Positions 1 to 4,362 of a stretch of 7,009 bases of DNA are shown piece by piece (position 1 is the stretch's first letter; the number at the start of each line of letters is the position of its first letter). A program made the position numbers and the translations under genes. The stretch comes from CAYQUV01 sp964421005 (GTDB lineage: Bacteria; Patescibacteriota; Minisyncoccia; Minisyncoccales; CG1-02-41-26), in the NCBI GenBank assembly GCA_964421005.1, contig CAYQUV010000037.1, positions 1-7,009 on the forward strand, given 5' to 3'. A model generated the notes under the pieces. It was not told the origin of the DNA and did not search any database. It saw nothing but the letters and a program-made list of their open reading frames with translations.

Positions 1-23
1 GGTTAATGATTTATTTTTAAAAC

Positions 24-500
24 ATGAAAAAAAGTTTAACTATATTAATATTTGTATTTTTGATTTTAATAGTAATGTCAGAGGTATCTGGACAGGGTCT
101 TCAAATGCCCGGAGAAACAAAACTGAGCAAGTGTTGTCGGATAAATCACGACCTCAAAGCTCTTGCTGGAGATGCTAGTGGTCCAAACAAAGGAGAGATC
201 GCCGGGCCCGATGTTTCTTCACCTTGTGATGTTGGAACTGTTAACTATATTTCAGCAAGTTGGGCTGCTTATTGTACTATTGATGCTATTTATACGATTA
301 CTGACTGGGTGTTTTGGATTGTTTTAGTTCTCGCTGTACTGATGTTTGTTATTGGTGGTGGTATGTTTGTTGCCGCAGCCGGTGATCCAGAAAGAGCAGC
401 CAAAGGAAAGAAAGTTATTATCTATGGTATTATTGGTCTGGTGATAGCTCTTTTAGCTAAACTTATCCCGGCAGTTGCCAGATTTCTTGTTGGAGTTTAA
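24..500 (+). CDS. VirB2/TrbC-like type IV secretion pilin-family protein, paralogue 1
   Basis: This is a 158-residue predicted secreted membrane protein. It has a basic start and a hydrophobic signal segment (residues 1-23, probable cleavage near VSG/Q). A polar outer segment follows with cysteines at 37, 38, 68 and 84, then a membrane helix at about 95-118. A basic turn, GDPERAAKGKK, sits at 120-130, and a second helix at about 131-153 ends in RFLVGV. Short pilins of type IV secretion systems (VirB2/TrbC, and the related family frequent in Patescibacteria) have this layout: signal peptide plus two helices joined by a charged loop. The role as a pilus or secretion subunit is inferred from layout and from the four homologues downstream. 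The ATG at 24 is followed by a typical MKKS start. No Shine-Dalgarno site is visible in the 23 bases before it, and its promoter must lie upstream of the window. By helix sequence it is closest to the fifth paralogue. Confidence 0.85.
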   Translation: MKKSLTILIFVFLILIVMSEVSGQGLQMPGETKLSKCCRINHDLKALAGDASGPNKGEIAGPDVSSPCDVGTVNYISASWAAYCTIDAIYTITDWVFWIVLVLAVLMFVIGGGMFVAAAGDPERAAKGKKVIIYGIIGLVIALLAKLIPAVARFLVGV

Positions 501-540
501 AAAACACAAAAGAAAACGAAAATTTTATTTGCTTTATTAA

Positions 541-558
541 AAAAAGGTCAAAAAGGTC
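541..558 (+). repeat. Tandem 9-bp repeat AAAAAGGTC upstream of paralogue 2
   Basis: Two exact copies of AAAAAGGTC lie head to tail at 541-549 and 550-558, ending 20 bases before the start of the second pilin-like gene. A single AAAAGGTC recurs at 2144-2151, 26 bases before the fifth pilin-like gene. The recurrence in the same position hints at a regulatory site or part of a translation-initiation region. The motif is short and the DNA is A-rich, so chance is possible. Confidence 0.4.
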
Positions 559-578
559 AATTCTAGATAAGATAAAAT

Positions 579-1061
579 ATGAAAAAGATTTTAATCAGTT
601 CAATATTAAGTTTAATTTTAATAGCAAGTTTTTTTAACATTGGGGCAGAGAGAGTATCAGCTCAGCTAGATATAGAGAGAGCAGATGAACCTCCTCAATG
701 CTGTAAAATAAGACATAGTATAATGGTGGGAGGGAGAAGGATACCGGCAGGAAGTGTTTTAGGACCAACACGAGACAGTTCTTGTGAATGTGAATATATG
801 ATAACTCATGCAACTCCCTATTGGGCGGGGATTTGTCTTATTGATGGTATTCAAACTATTTCTGATTGGATATTTTGGATAGCTTTTATTGTAACTGGAA
901 TAGCCATACTTTTTGCCGGGATTACATTTGTAACCGCAGCCGGTGATCCGGAAAGAGTTGCTAAGGCAAAAAAGATTTTCTTTTACAGTTTAATTGGGGT
1001 TTTGGTTATTGTTTTGGCTGAGTTCATTCCAGGAATAGTTAGGTACTTTATTGGAGTTTAA
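579..1061 (+). CDS. VirB2/TrbC-like type IV secretion pilin-family protein, paralogue 2
   Basis: This 160-residue protein has the same plan as its upstream neighbour. The signal peptide ends near VSA/Q (about residue 28). The outer segment has cysteines at 41, 42, 69, 71 and 86, five in total where the other members have four. The first helix (about 97-120) follows the SDWIFWI motif. The basic turn GDPERVAKAKK is at 122-132, and the second helix ends in IPGIVRYFIGV. It lies 78 bp after paralogue 1 in the same direction, with no terminator seen between them, so cotranscription is likely. The ATG at 579 begins a typical MKKI signal sequence. It has no clear Shine-Dalgarno site, only A-rich DNA and the AAAAAGGTC repeats upstream. 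Its helix region is almost identical at DNA level to that of paralogue 3. The pilin-like role is inferred from architecture and family resemblance. Confidence 0.85.
   Translation: MKKILISSILSLILIASFFNIGAERVSAQLDIERADEPPQCCKIRHSIMVGGRRIPAGSVLGPTRDSSCECEYMITHATPYWAGICLIDGIQTISDWIFWIAFIVTGIAILFAGITFVTAAGDPERVAKAKKIFFYSLIGVLVIVLAEFIPGIVRYFIGV
923..1004 (+). repeat. Duplicated 82-bp helix/turn segment (copy in paralogue 2; partner at 1502-1583)
   Basis: Positions 923-1004 align without gaps to 1502-1583 in paralogue 3, an offset of 579 bp. By eye I count seven mismatches in 82 bases. The segment encodes the end of the first helix, the G(D/N)PERVAKAKK turn and the start of the second helix. The outer segments of the same two genes cannot be aligned well at DNA level. 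This is either a recent duplication with a fast-changing outer part or gene conversion over the core. Confidence 0.7.
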
Positions 1062-1118
1062 TTTTTTAGAGAATACAGTTAGATTGCTTGATATTAATTT
1101 TGGGGCTATTTAAACCAA

Positions 1119-1640
1119 ATGAGAAAAATTTTTATTACCTTAATTCTGTTATTTTCAGTTTTATTATTGGGAAATATTATAAATTTTCCATCAGTTTTAG
1201 CAGTTGTAACAATAGATGAAGAAGAAATAATAACAGAAAGCCCCCAATGTTGTAAATTAAAGCATACAATTAAAGGTTGGAGCGCTCCCGAGGATGGATA
1301 TCCAGCTGGCAGTTGGATAGGTACACCGGTAGAAACCGGCAAGGAAACAACAGTCTGTCCTGCTTTTCAGGTAGGTGATACTTATAAAGGTGATCCTAAC
1401 TGGGCTGGCTTTTGTACTATTGATGCTGTTAAAACTTTTGGTGATTGGGTAACTTGGATAGCAATGATAATAGTTGGGGTAGCTCTGCTGTTTGCCGGCA
1501 CTACATTTGTAACCGCAGCCGGCAACCCGGAAAGAGTTGCTAAAGCAAAAAAGATTTTCCTTTACAGTTTAATCGGAGTTTTGATTGCTGTTCTAGCTAG
1601 ATTTATTCCCGGTGTTGTTAGATATTTTATTGGTATTTAA
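1119..1640 (+). CDS. VirB2/TrbC-like type IV secretion pilin-family protein, paralogue 3
   Basis: At 173 residues this is the longest member of the array. The signal peptide ends near VLA/V (about residue 28). An acidic stretch (DEEEIITES) follows, and then the outer segment with cysteines at 44, 45, 80 and 99. The first helix lies after FGDWVTWI (about 112-133). The turn reads GNPERVAKAKK (135-145), and the second helix ends in IPGVVRYFIGI. The extra length sits between the cysteine pair and the third cysteine, so the exposed part is where the paralogues differ. The gene starts 57 bp after paralogue 2 and ends 22 bp before paralogue 4, consistent with one transcript. No Shine-Dalgarno site is seen at a useful distance before the ATG. 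An opposite-strand reading frame over its 5' part is a shadow. Function as a pilus or secretion-channel subunit is inferred. Confidence 0.85.
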   Translation: MRKIFITLILLFSVLLLGNIINFPSVLAVVTIDEEEIITESPQCCKLKHTIKGWSAPEDGYPAGSWIGTPVETGKETTVCPAFQVGDTYKGDPNWAGFCTIDAVKTFGDWVTWIAMIIVGVALLFAGTTFVTAAGNPERVAKAKKIFLYSLIGVLIAVLARFIPGVVRYFIGI

Positions 1641-1662
1641 AACCAAATTGAAGAAATTGGAA

Positions 1663-2106
1663 ATGAAAAAGATTTTTACAATTTTAATTTTAAGTTTGTT
1701 GCTGTTAAATTTATTTCCTTTTATTACTCAAGGTCAAGAACATCCTACTCAGTGTTGTAAGTTAAAGCATGATATTGAAATTGATGATGAGGAACAAACT
1801 GCCGGAACAATTATTGGTTCGGGTGAATATTGTCCAATAGAGGGGGAAGTGGAAATAGTCTCCAATTGGGCTCTCTATTGCACCTTGGATGCTATTCAGA
1901 CTGTTGCTGATTTGATAAAGATTATAGCGATAGTTTTGTCCGGGATAATTCTTATAGCAGCTGGTGTTCTTTTTATAACTGCGGCTGGAAATCCCGAAAG
2001 GATAAGTAAAGCGAAAACAATTTTCTTCTGGGGCTTAATTGGTGTTTTGATTATTGTCCTTGCTAATTTTATCACAGCTTTTGCTAGATTTTTCTTAGGA
2101 ATATAA
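1663..2106 (+). CDS. VirB2/TrbC-like type IV secretion pilin-family protein, paralogue 4
   Basis: The gene could be read from an ATG at 1612, but that lies inside paralogue 3 and would put a charged leader before the signal peptide. The ATG at 1663 (MKKIFTILIL) gives a normal signal sequence and a 22-bp gap, so I use it (147 residues). Cleavage is likely near TQG/Q (residue 24). Cysteines are at 31, 32, 57 and 73. The turn is GNPERISKAK (109-118) between two strong hydrophobic helices, and the end is ARFFLGI. Two departures stand out. The aromatic DWxxWI before helix 1 is replaced by DLIKII with a lysine, and the proline conserved in helix 2 of the other four (IPxxxR) is replaced (NFITAFAR). 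It may therefore pack differently or be a minor subunit. It belongs to the same sub-branch as paralogues 2 and 3. Its role is inferred from family layout. Confidence 0.83.
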   Translation: MKKIFTILILSLLLLNLFPFITQGQEHPTQCCKLKHDIEIDDEEQTAGTIIGSGEYCPIEGEVEIVSNWALYCTLDAIQTVADLIKIIAIVLSGIILIAAGVLFITAAGNPERISKAKTIFFWGLIGVLIIVLANFITAFARFFLGI

Positions 2107-2118
2107 ATTTCAATAAAG

Positions 2119-2124
2119 TATAAT
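2119..2124 (+). promoter_or_regulatory. Possible internal -10 box before paralogue 5
   Basis: A perfect TATAAT lies in the 71-bp gap between paralogues 4 and 5. The -35 candidate (TTAGGA at 2095-2100, spacer 18) is poor. A weak internal promoter could let the fifth gene be expressed separately. In DNA this rich in A and T a chance match is likely. Confidence 0.25.
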
Positions 2125-2177
2125 TTTGAACACATAATAAAATAAAAGGTCGGTATAAAATTAAAAATTAATTTAAA

Positions 2178-2585
2178 ATGAAAAAAATAATATCAGGTTT
2201 GATTTTAACACTCCTTCTGTCAGGATTGGCAGCACCAGCATTAGTTTTAGCCCAGCAAGGACCACCTGAAACATGTACTTTATCTCATGACCTATCAGAT
2301 ATGAATGCTGCCTGTACAGATGGGGCCACAGTTTCAGTTGAGGCTTATCCTATGTGCTGCTTGTTTAATACTATTTATACTGTTACTGATTGGGTTTTCT
2401 ATGTTTTATTGGTCGTTGTAGTATTAATGATTGTTTTCGGTGGTTTTTACTATGTAACGGCTGCTGGTGATCCAGAAAGAGTAGGCAAAGGAAGACAGTT
2501 TATCATTTATGCTCTGATTGGTTTCATTATTGCTCTCTTAGCCAGATTGATACCAGCTGTAGTAAGATTCTTCTTAGGAGTGTAA
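2178..2585 (+). CDS. VirB2/TrbC-like type IV secretion pilin-family protein, paralogue 5
   Basis: This is the shortest member (135 residues). The signal peptide ends near VLA/QQ (about residue 25). A short outer segment has cysteines at 33, 46, 60 and 61. Helix 1 follows VTDWVFYV (about 70-95). The turn is GDPERVGKGRQ (97-107), and helix 2 ends in IPAVVRFFLGV. Helices and turn resemble paralogue 1 (YT-x-TDWVF, KG in the turn, IALLA-x-LIPAV) more than the three genes between them. The cysteine doublet is displaced: the first site (TCTLSHDL) has one Cys where the others have CC, and the site before helix 1 (PMCCLFN) has two where the others have one. Total number is still four, consistent with two disulfides. 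The gene follows paralogue 4 by 71 bp and is the last before the terminator. Function is inferred as for its neighbours. Confidence 0.85.
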   Translation: MKKIISGLILTLLLSGLAAPALVLAQQGPPETCTLSHDLSDMNAACTDGATVSVEAYPMCCLFNTIYTVTDWVFYVLLVVVVLMIVFGGFYYVTAAGDPERVGKGRQFIIYALIGFIIALLARLIPAVVRFFLGV

Positions 2586-2633
2586 AATTATAGGAGTTTT
2601 TCCTGAAAATAAATTATTGAGATGAATCTTTTC

Positions 2634-2675
2634 AACCTTGGAATAATTTTAGTTATTCCAAGGTTTTCCTTTTTA
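2634..2675 (+). terminator. Rho-independent terminator of the pilin-like operon
   Basis: A perfect 13-bp inverted repeat (AACCTTGGAATAA at 2634-2646, its complement at 2653-2665) encloses a 6-base loop and is followed by a T-rich run (TTCCTTTTT). It begins 48 bases after the stop codon of the fifth paralogue and before the tRNA promoter. This placement supports a single transcription unit for the five upstream genes. Confidence 0.85.
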
Positions 2676-2676
2676 T

Positions 2677-2705
2677 TTGACTTTCTTGTGTTTCAAAGAT
2701 AAAAT
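2677..2705 (+). promoter_or_regulatory. Sigma70-type promoter for tRNA-Leu
   Basis: TTGACT (2677-2682) and TAAAAT (2700-2705) are separated by exactly 17 bases, each matching five of six consensus positions. Transcription would start near 2712, about 27 bases before the tRNA 5' end, leaving a short leader to be trimmed by RNase P. The -35 box directly abuts the T-run of the preceding terminator. Confidence 0.7.
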
Positions 2706-2738
2706 AATAATGAATTTTTCCTGCTAATGAATCTTTTT

Positions 2739-2820
2739 GCCCTCGTAGCCGAATTGGTATAGGCGCAGCGCTTAGGACGCTGTGGGGAGACCCATGCAGG
2801 TTCGAGTCCTGCCGAGGGCA
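2739..2820 (+). tRNA. tRNA-Leu (anticodon UAG)
   Basis: The 82-base cloverleaf can be drawn in full. The acceptor stem is GCCCTCG/CGAGGGC (2739-2745 with 2813-2819), with discriminator A at 2820. The D arm contains TTGGTATAGGC. The anticodon stem is CAGCG/CGCTG with loop CTTAGGA, giving anticodon TAG at 2773-2775, which reads CUA and related leucine codons. A long variable arm (TGGG-GAGA-CCCA, 2783-2794) marks a class II tRNA. The T arm is GCAGG-TTCGAGT-CCTGC. The long variable arm, the anticodon and the A discriminator agree on leucine. The 3' CCA is not encoded (the next bases are CCT), so it must be added by a nucleotidyltransferase. All stems are perfectly paired. Confidence 0.97.
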
Positions 2821-2855
2821 CCTGATTATTAATTTACTCTAACCCCTGAAAACGC

Positions 2856-2884
2856 TTGACATTGTAAAGGGTTTTTGTTATAAT
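2856..2884 (+). promoter_or_regulatory. Perfect-consensus sigma70 promoter of the lipoprotein pair
   Basis: TTGACA (2856-2861), a 17-base spacer and TATAAT (2879-2884) form an exact sigma70-type consensus promoter. Transcription would start near 2891, giving a leader of about 95 bases before the first lipoprotein start. Such a complete match suggests strong, possibly constitutive expression unless a repressor site overlaps. The flanking CCC and GGG (2843-2845, 2869-2872) could form a short hairpin across the -35 box, but I see no convincing operator. Confidence 0.85.
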
Positions 2885-2973
2885 ATAGACAGTTCTTTAT
2901 AGAAGATAATATTGGAGTTTTGGAATAAATATTGAAAACGAAGTATCAACATATCTAATAGGAAAACAAAAGA

Positions 2974-2979
2974 AAGGAG
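2974..2979 (+). promoter_or_regulatory. Strong Shine-Dalgarno site of the first lipoprotein gene
   Basis: AAGGAG lies six bases before the ATG at 2986, inside the block AAAGGAGAGAAAG-ATGCG. Near-identical context precedes the second lipoprotein (AAAGGAGTGAGAAAG-ATGCG). It fixes the start and contrasts with the pilin-like genes, none of which has such a site. Confidence 0.85.
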
Positions 2980-2985
2980 AGAAAG

Positions 2986-3279
2986 ATGCGAGTGACAGTA
3001 GTAGTCACAGTAATAACAGCAATGGTAATGATGATTGGATGCGCTTCTACTCAACCTCAACTTTCTCTACCGGCTCCACCAGAGTCACAAGAGTTTCTCT
3101 TCCAGGCTAAAGCAGAAGCAAAAGAAGGACAGGTAAATACTTCTGTAGAGTTAAGGGGACCGGTTGAGATAGTGAAAGAAGCAAGTTCGGGTTTTGCCCG
3201 AGCTCAGTGGTGTAAGAATCAAAAAGCTGTTTCTGTTCTGAACGGGCAAATAGACAGCTTGATTATGAAAAAGGAATAA
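2986..3279 (+). CDS. Small predicted lipoprotein of unknown function
   Basis: The product has 97 residues and I do not recognise a family. The N-terminus is a short hydrophobic signal segment ending in M-I-G-C-A-S with the cysteine at residue 19. This fits a type II (lipoprotein) signal peptide, so the mature protein would be lipid-anchored on the outer face of the membrane. About 78 residues follow: a Pro/Gln-rich linker (TQPQLSLPAPPES), then a mixed charged part with one further Cys (in AQWCKNQ) and a C-terminal KKE. No catalytic motif is visible. The start is fixed by AAGGAG six bases upstream. A perfect promoter lies about 100 bp upstream, and a second lipoprotein gene follows after 36 bp, so the two form a small operon. 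The DNA looks richer in G and C than the pilin genes. It could be recently acquired or a highly expressed native gene. Confidence 0.75.
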   Translation: MRVTVVVTVITAMVMMIGCASTQPQLSLPAPPESQEFLFQAKAEAKEGQVNTSVELRGPVEIVKEASSGFARAQWCKNQKAVSVLNGQIDSLIMKKE

Positions 3280-3300
3280 AATGTAAATAAAGAATAACCG

Positions 3301-3307
3301 AAAGGAG
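3301..3307 (+). promoter_or_regulatory. Shine-Dalgarno site deciding the start of the second lipoprotein gene
   Basis: AAAGGAG lies eight bases before the ATG at 3316. A GTG at 3307 is in frame, but its first base is the last base of this site, so it cannot be the start served by it. The ATG is therefore preferred. Confidence 0.8.
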
Positions 3308-3315
3308 TGAGAAAG

Positions 3316-3747
3316 ATGCGGACCTTTATAACAATGTTGATAGTGATTTTCACTCTTTCCTTGATGACAGGCTGTTCCAGTTACTACTGGAATCGTGCTC
3401 AATTCGAGATGAAAGGAAACCCTTTCCTCGGAGGGAAAGAGATTCTTGCTGAATCTACAGCAGAGAGAGATTCTCTCAGAGCTGAGGCAAGAATATCTAC
3501 TCTTGGTGGTCAGGAAGGATTCTCCATTAATACCAGGGGGACAAACGAAGTCTACTGGAGAGATGGAGAAAAAGAATTTCACTACCGGAACGTTCCCGAT
3601 TATTACGGGTATTACAGACCTTACGGGTACTATAGACCTTACGGGTATTACAGACCTTACGGGTACTATGGGTATGGAGGCAATTATCACTACGATCTCT
3701 ATCCTTCGCCTGGCGGCAAATACTACGCCCCGAGAAGGTGTTACTGA
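3316..3747 (+). CDS. Predicted lipoprotein with Tyr-rich tandem YYRPYG repeats
   Basis: Starting at the ATG at 3316 (not the in-frame GTG at 3307, which overlaps the ribosome binding site), the product has 143 residues. A hydrophobic signal segment ends in L-M-T-G-C-S-S with the lipid-accepting cysteine at residue 20. Residues 21-95 form a mixed segment with no recognised domain. From about 96 the protein is extremely rich in Tyr, Gly, Pro and Arg, with three YYRPYG units (about 99-116) and a Y/G-rich end closing in APRRCY. I do not recognise a family. A surface-anchored protein with an adhesive or wall-associated tail is possible but is inference. It is second in the two-gene lipoprotein operon and is followed by a strong terminator. 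It ends in TGA, so UGA acts as a stop here. Open frames on both strands over the repeats are by-products of the 18-bp periodicity. Confidence 0.75.
   Translation: MRTFITMLIVIFTLSLMTGCSSYYWNRAQFEMKGNPFLGGKEILAESTAERDSLRAEARISTLGGQEGFSINTRGTNEVYWRDGEKEFHYRNVPDYYGYYRPYGYYRPYGYYRPYGYYGYGGNYHYDLYPSPGGKYYAPRRCY
3607..3660 (+). repeat. Three 18-bp tandem repeats encoding YYRPYG
   Basis: Three consecutive units of GGGTAYTAYAGACCTTAC occupy 3607-3624, 3625-3642 and 3643-3660, and a partial fourth (GGGTACTATGGG) follows. Units 1 and 3 are identical, while unit 2 differs by two silent T/C changes. The period is a multiple of three, so copy-number change by replication slippage would keep the reading frame and lengthen or shorten the Tyr-rich tail. 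Confidence 0.9.
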
Positions 3748-3765
3748 GAAGTTGCTATGAGAATC

Positions 3766-3800
3766 AAAAGCGTCAACTGATTTCAGTTGACGCTTTTTTT
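3766..3800 (+). terminator. Strong terminator after the lipoprotein operon, possibly bidirectional
   Basis: A 14-bp perfect stem (AAAAGCGTCAACTG at 3766-3779, complement at 3784-3797) with an ATTT loop is followed by a run of seven T (3794-3800). It starts 18 bases after the lipoprotein stop. The A-run on its left side gives four T on the opposite strand, so it may also stop transcripts arriving from the convergent hsp20 gene, whose stop codon is 31 bases away. Confidence 0.9.
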
Positions 3801-3831
3801 ATTCTCGGTTAGTCGATTGTTTTCTAATTGG

Positions 3832-4296
3832 TTATTTTTCAGTGTTAACGGTGATTTTCTTTTTCTTTATTCTGGTTACCCGGGGAACTTTTATAGTCAA
3901 AATTCCTTTTTGTAAAGAGGCTTTAATTCTGTTGGGATCGGTGTCTTCTGGAAGAATTATCTGGCGAGAGAATGGTCCCCAATAGCATTCTTGGTAAGAG
4001 TATTCTTTTTCTTTGTTTGAATCAGGCATTTTTCTTTCTCCCTTTATTATTAACATCTCGTTTTCAACCGAAATATCTAAATCGTCGCTGGTGACGCCGG
4101 CAATCGGAGCCTGGATGCAAAATTCGGAATCGGTGGAATAAACATCGACTGCCAGTTGTCCTTCGGATTTCAGCCAATCCTGAGCTGTTTTTTTGAAGTC
4201 GGACTTTATTTCCTCTTTTTTTGCTTTTTCTCCTTTTTTCTCAACCTTTACTTCTTTATCAGATTTTTCTTTTTTTGATTTTCTGAAAAAAGCCAT
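3832..4296 (-). CDS. Hsp20/alpha-crystallin family small heat-shock protein
   Basis: Small heat-shock proteins are ATP-independent holdases that bind unfolding proteins in the cytoplasm and pass them to other chaperones. The 154-residue product shows the alpha-crystallin domain from about residue 46 to 140. It includes the DLDISVENEMLIIKGER strands, the ECYWGPFSRQIILP segment (103-116) and the signature A-x-L-x-K-G-I-L-T-I-x-V-P (126-138). A C-terminal I-T-V (148-150) fits the I-x-I/V tail motif used in oligomer assembly. The N-terminal arm is unusual: residues 5-36 are a lysine/glutamate-rich, low-complexity stretch instead of the usual hydrophobic arm. The ATG at 4296 has no obvious Shine-Dalgarno site. 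An inverted repeat sits upstream at 4322-4362, but no CIRCE element is seen. It converges on the lipoprotein operon and follows the PrsW-like gene in the same direction. Family assignment is firm. Confidence 0.95.
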   Translation of the reverse strand: MAFFRKSKKEKSDKEVKVEKKGEKAKKEEIKSDFKKTAQDWLKSEGQLAVDVYSTDSEFCIQAPIAGVTSDDLDISVENEMLIIKGERKMPDSNKEKEYSYQECYWGPFSRQIILPEDTDPNRIKASLQKGILTIKVPRVTRIKKKKITVNTEK

Positions 4297-4321
4297 AAAA
4301 TTTTTCTAAGCTATAAAATAT

Positions 4322-4362
4322 ATATGTAGCTTGGAATCCAGAATTTTAGATAAGCTACATAT
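4322..4362 (-). repeat. 11-bp inverted repeat between the PrsW-like gene and hsp20
   Basis: ATATGTAGCTT (4322-4332) and its exact complement (4352-4362) flank a 19-base centre. The right arm overlaps the stop codon of the PrsW-like gene (4355-4357). A further AAGCTA lies at 4308-4313, 12 bases before the hsp20 start. On the minus strand the hairpin is followed by ATATTTTATAG, so it could be a weak terminator for the valS/PrsW-like unit. Alternatively it is an operator for hsp20. The stem is AT-rich and has only four G-C pairs. Confidence 0.5.

Noticed and set aside
1612..1662. Longer N-terminus for paralogue 4 starting at 1612
   Set aside because: It would overlap the end of paralogue 3 and put a charged leader in front of an otherwise standard MKK signal peptide. 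The ATG at 1663 fits the other paralogues.
2841..2876. Possible tRNA terminator formed by AACCC and GGGTT with a following T-run
   Set aside because: The stem is only about five base pairs with a loop of over 20 bases, and it covers the consensus promoter's -35 region. It is more likely coincidental.
2739..2985. tRNA-Leu as an integration (attachment) site
   Set aside because: I looked for a duplicated tRNA 3' end downstream and for an integrase gene and found neither in the window.
3307..3315. GTG start at 3307 for the second lipoprotein
   Set aside because: The GTG overlaps the Shine-Dalgarno sequence itself. The ATG at 3316 has the correct spacing and matches the first lipoprotein's context.
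3151..3690. Opposite-strand open frame of about 179 codons across both lipoprotein genes
   Set aside because: It spans the gap between two well-supported plus-strand genes, and its Val/Pro/Ile repeats are the antisense of the 18-bp tandem repeat. It has no credible ribosome binding site.
3446..3760. Second plus-strand frame of about 104 codons inside the Tyr-rich lipoprotein gene
   Set aside because: Its TGITDLTG-like repeats arise from reading the same 18-bp repeats in another frame. No start signal is seen, and the lipoprotein frame has an upstream AAAGGAG and a signal peptide.
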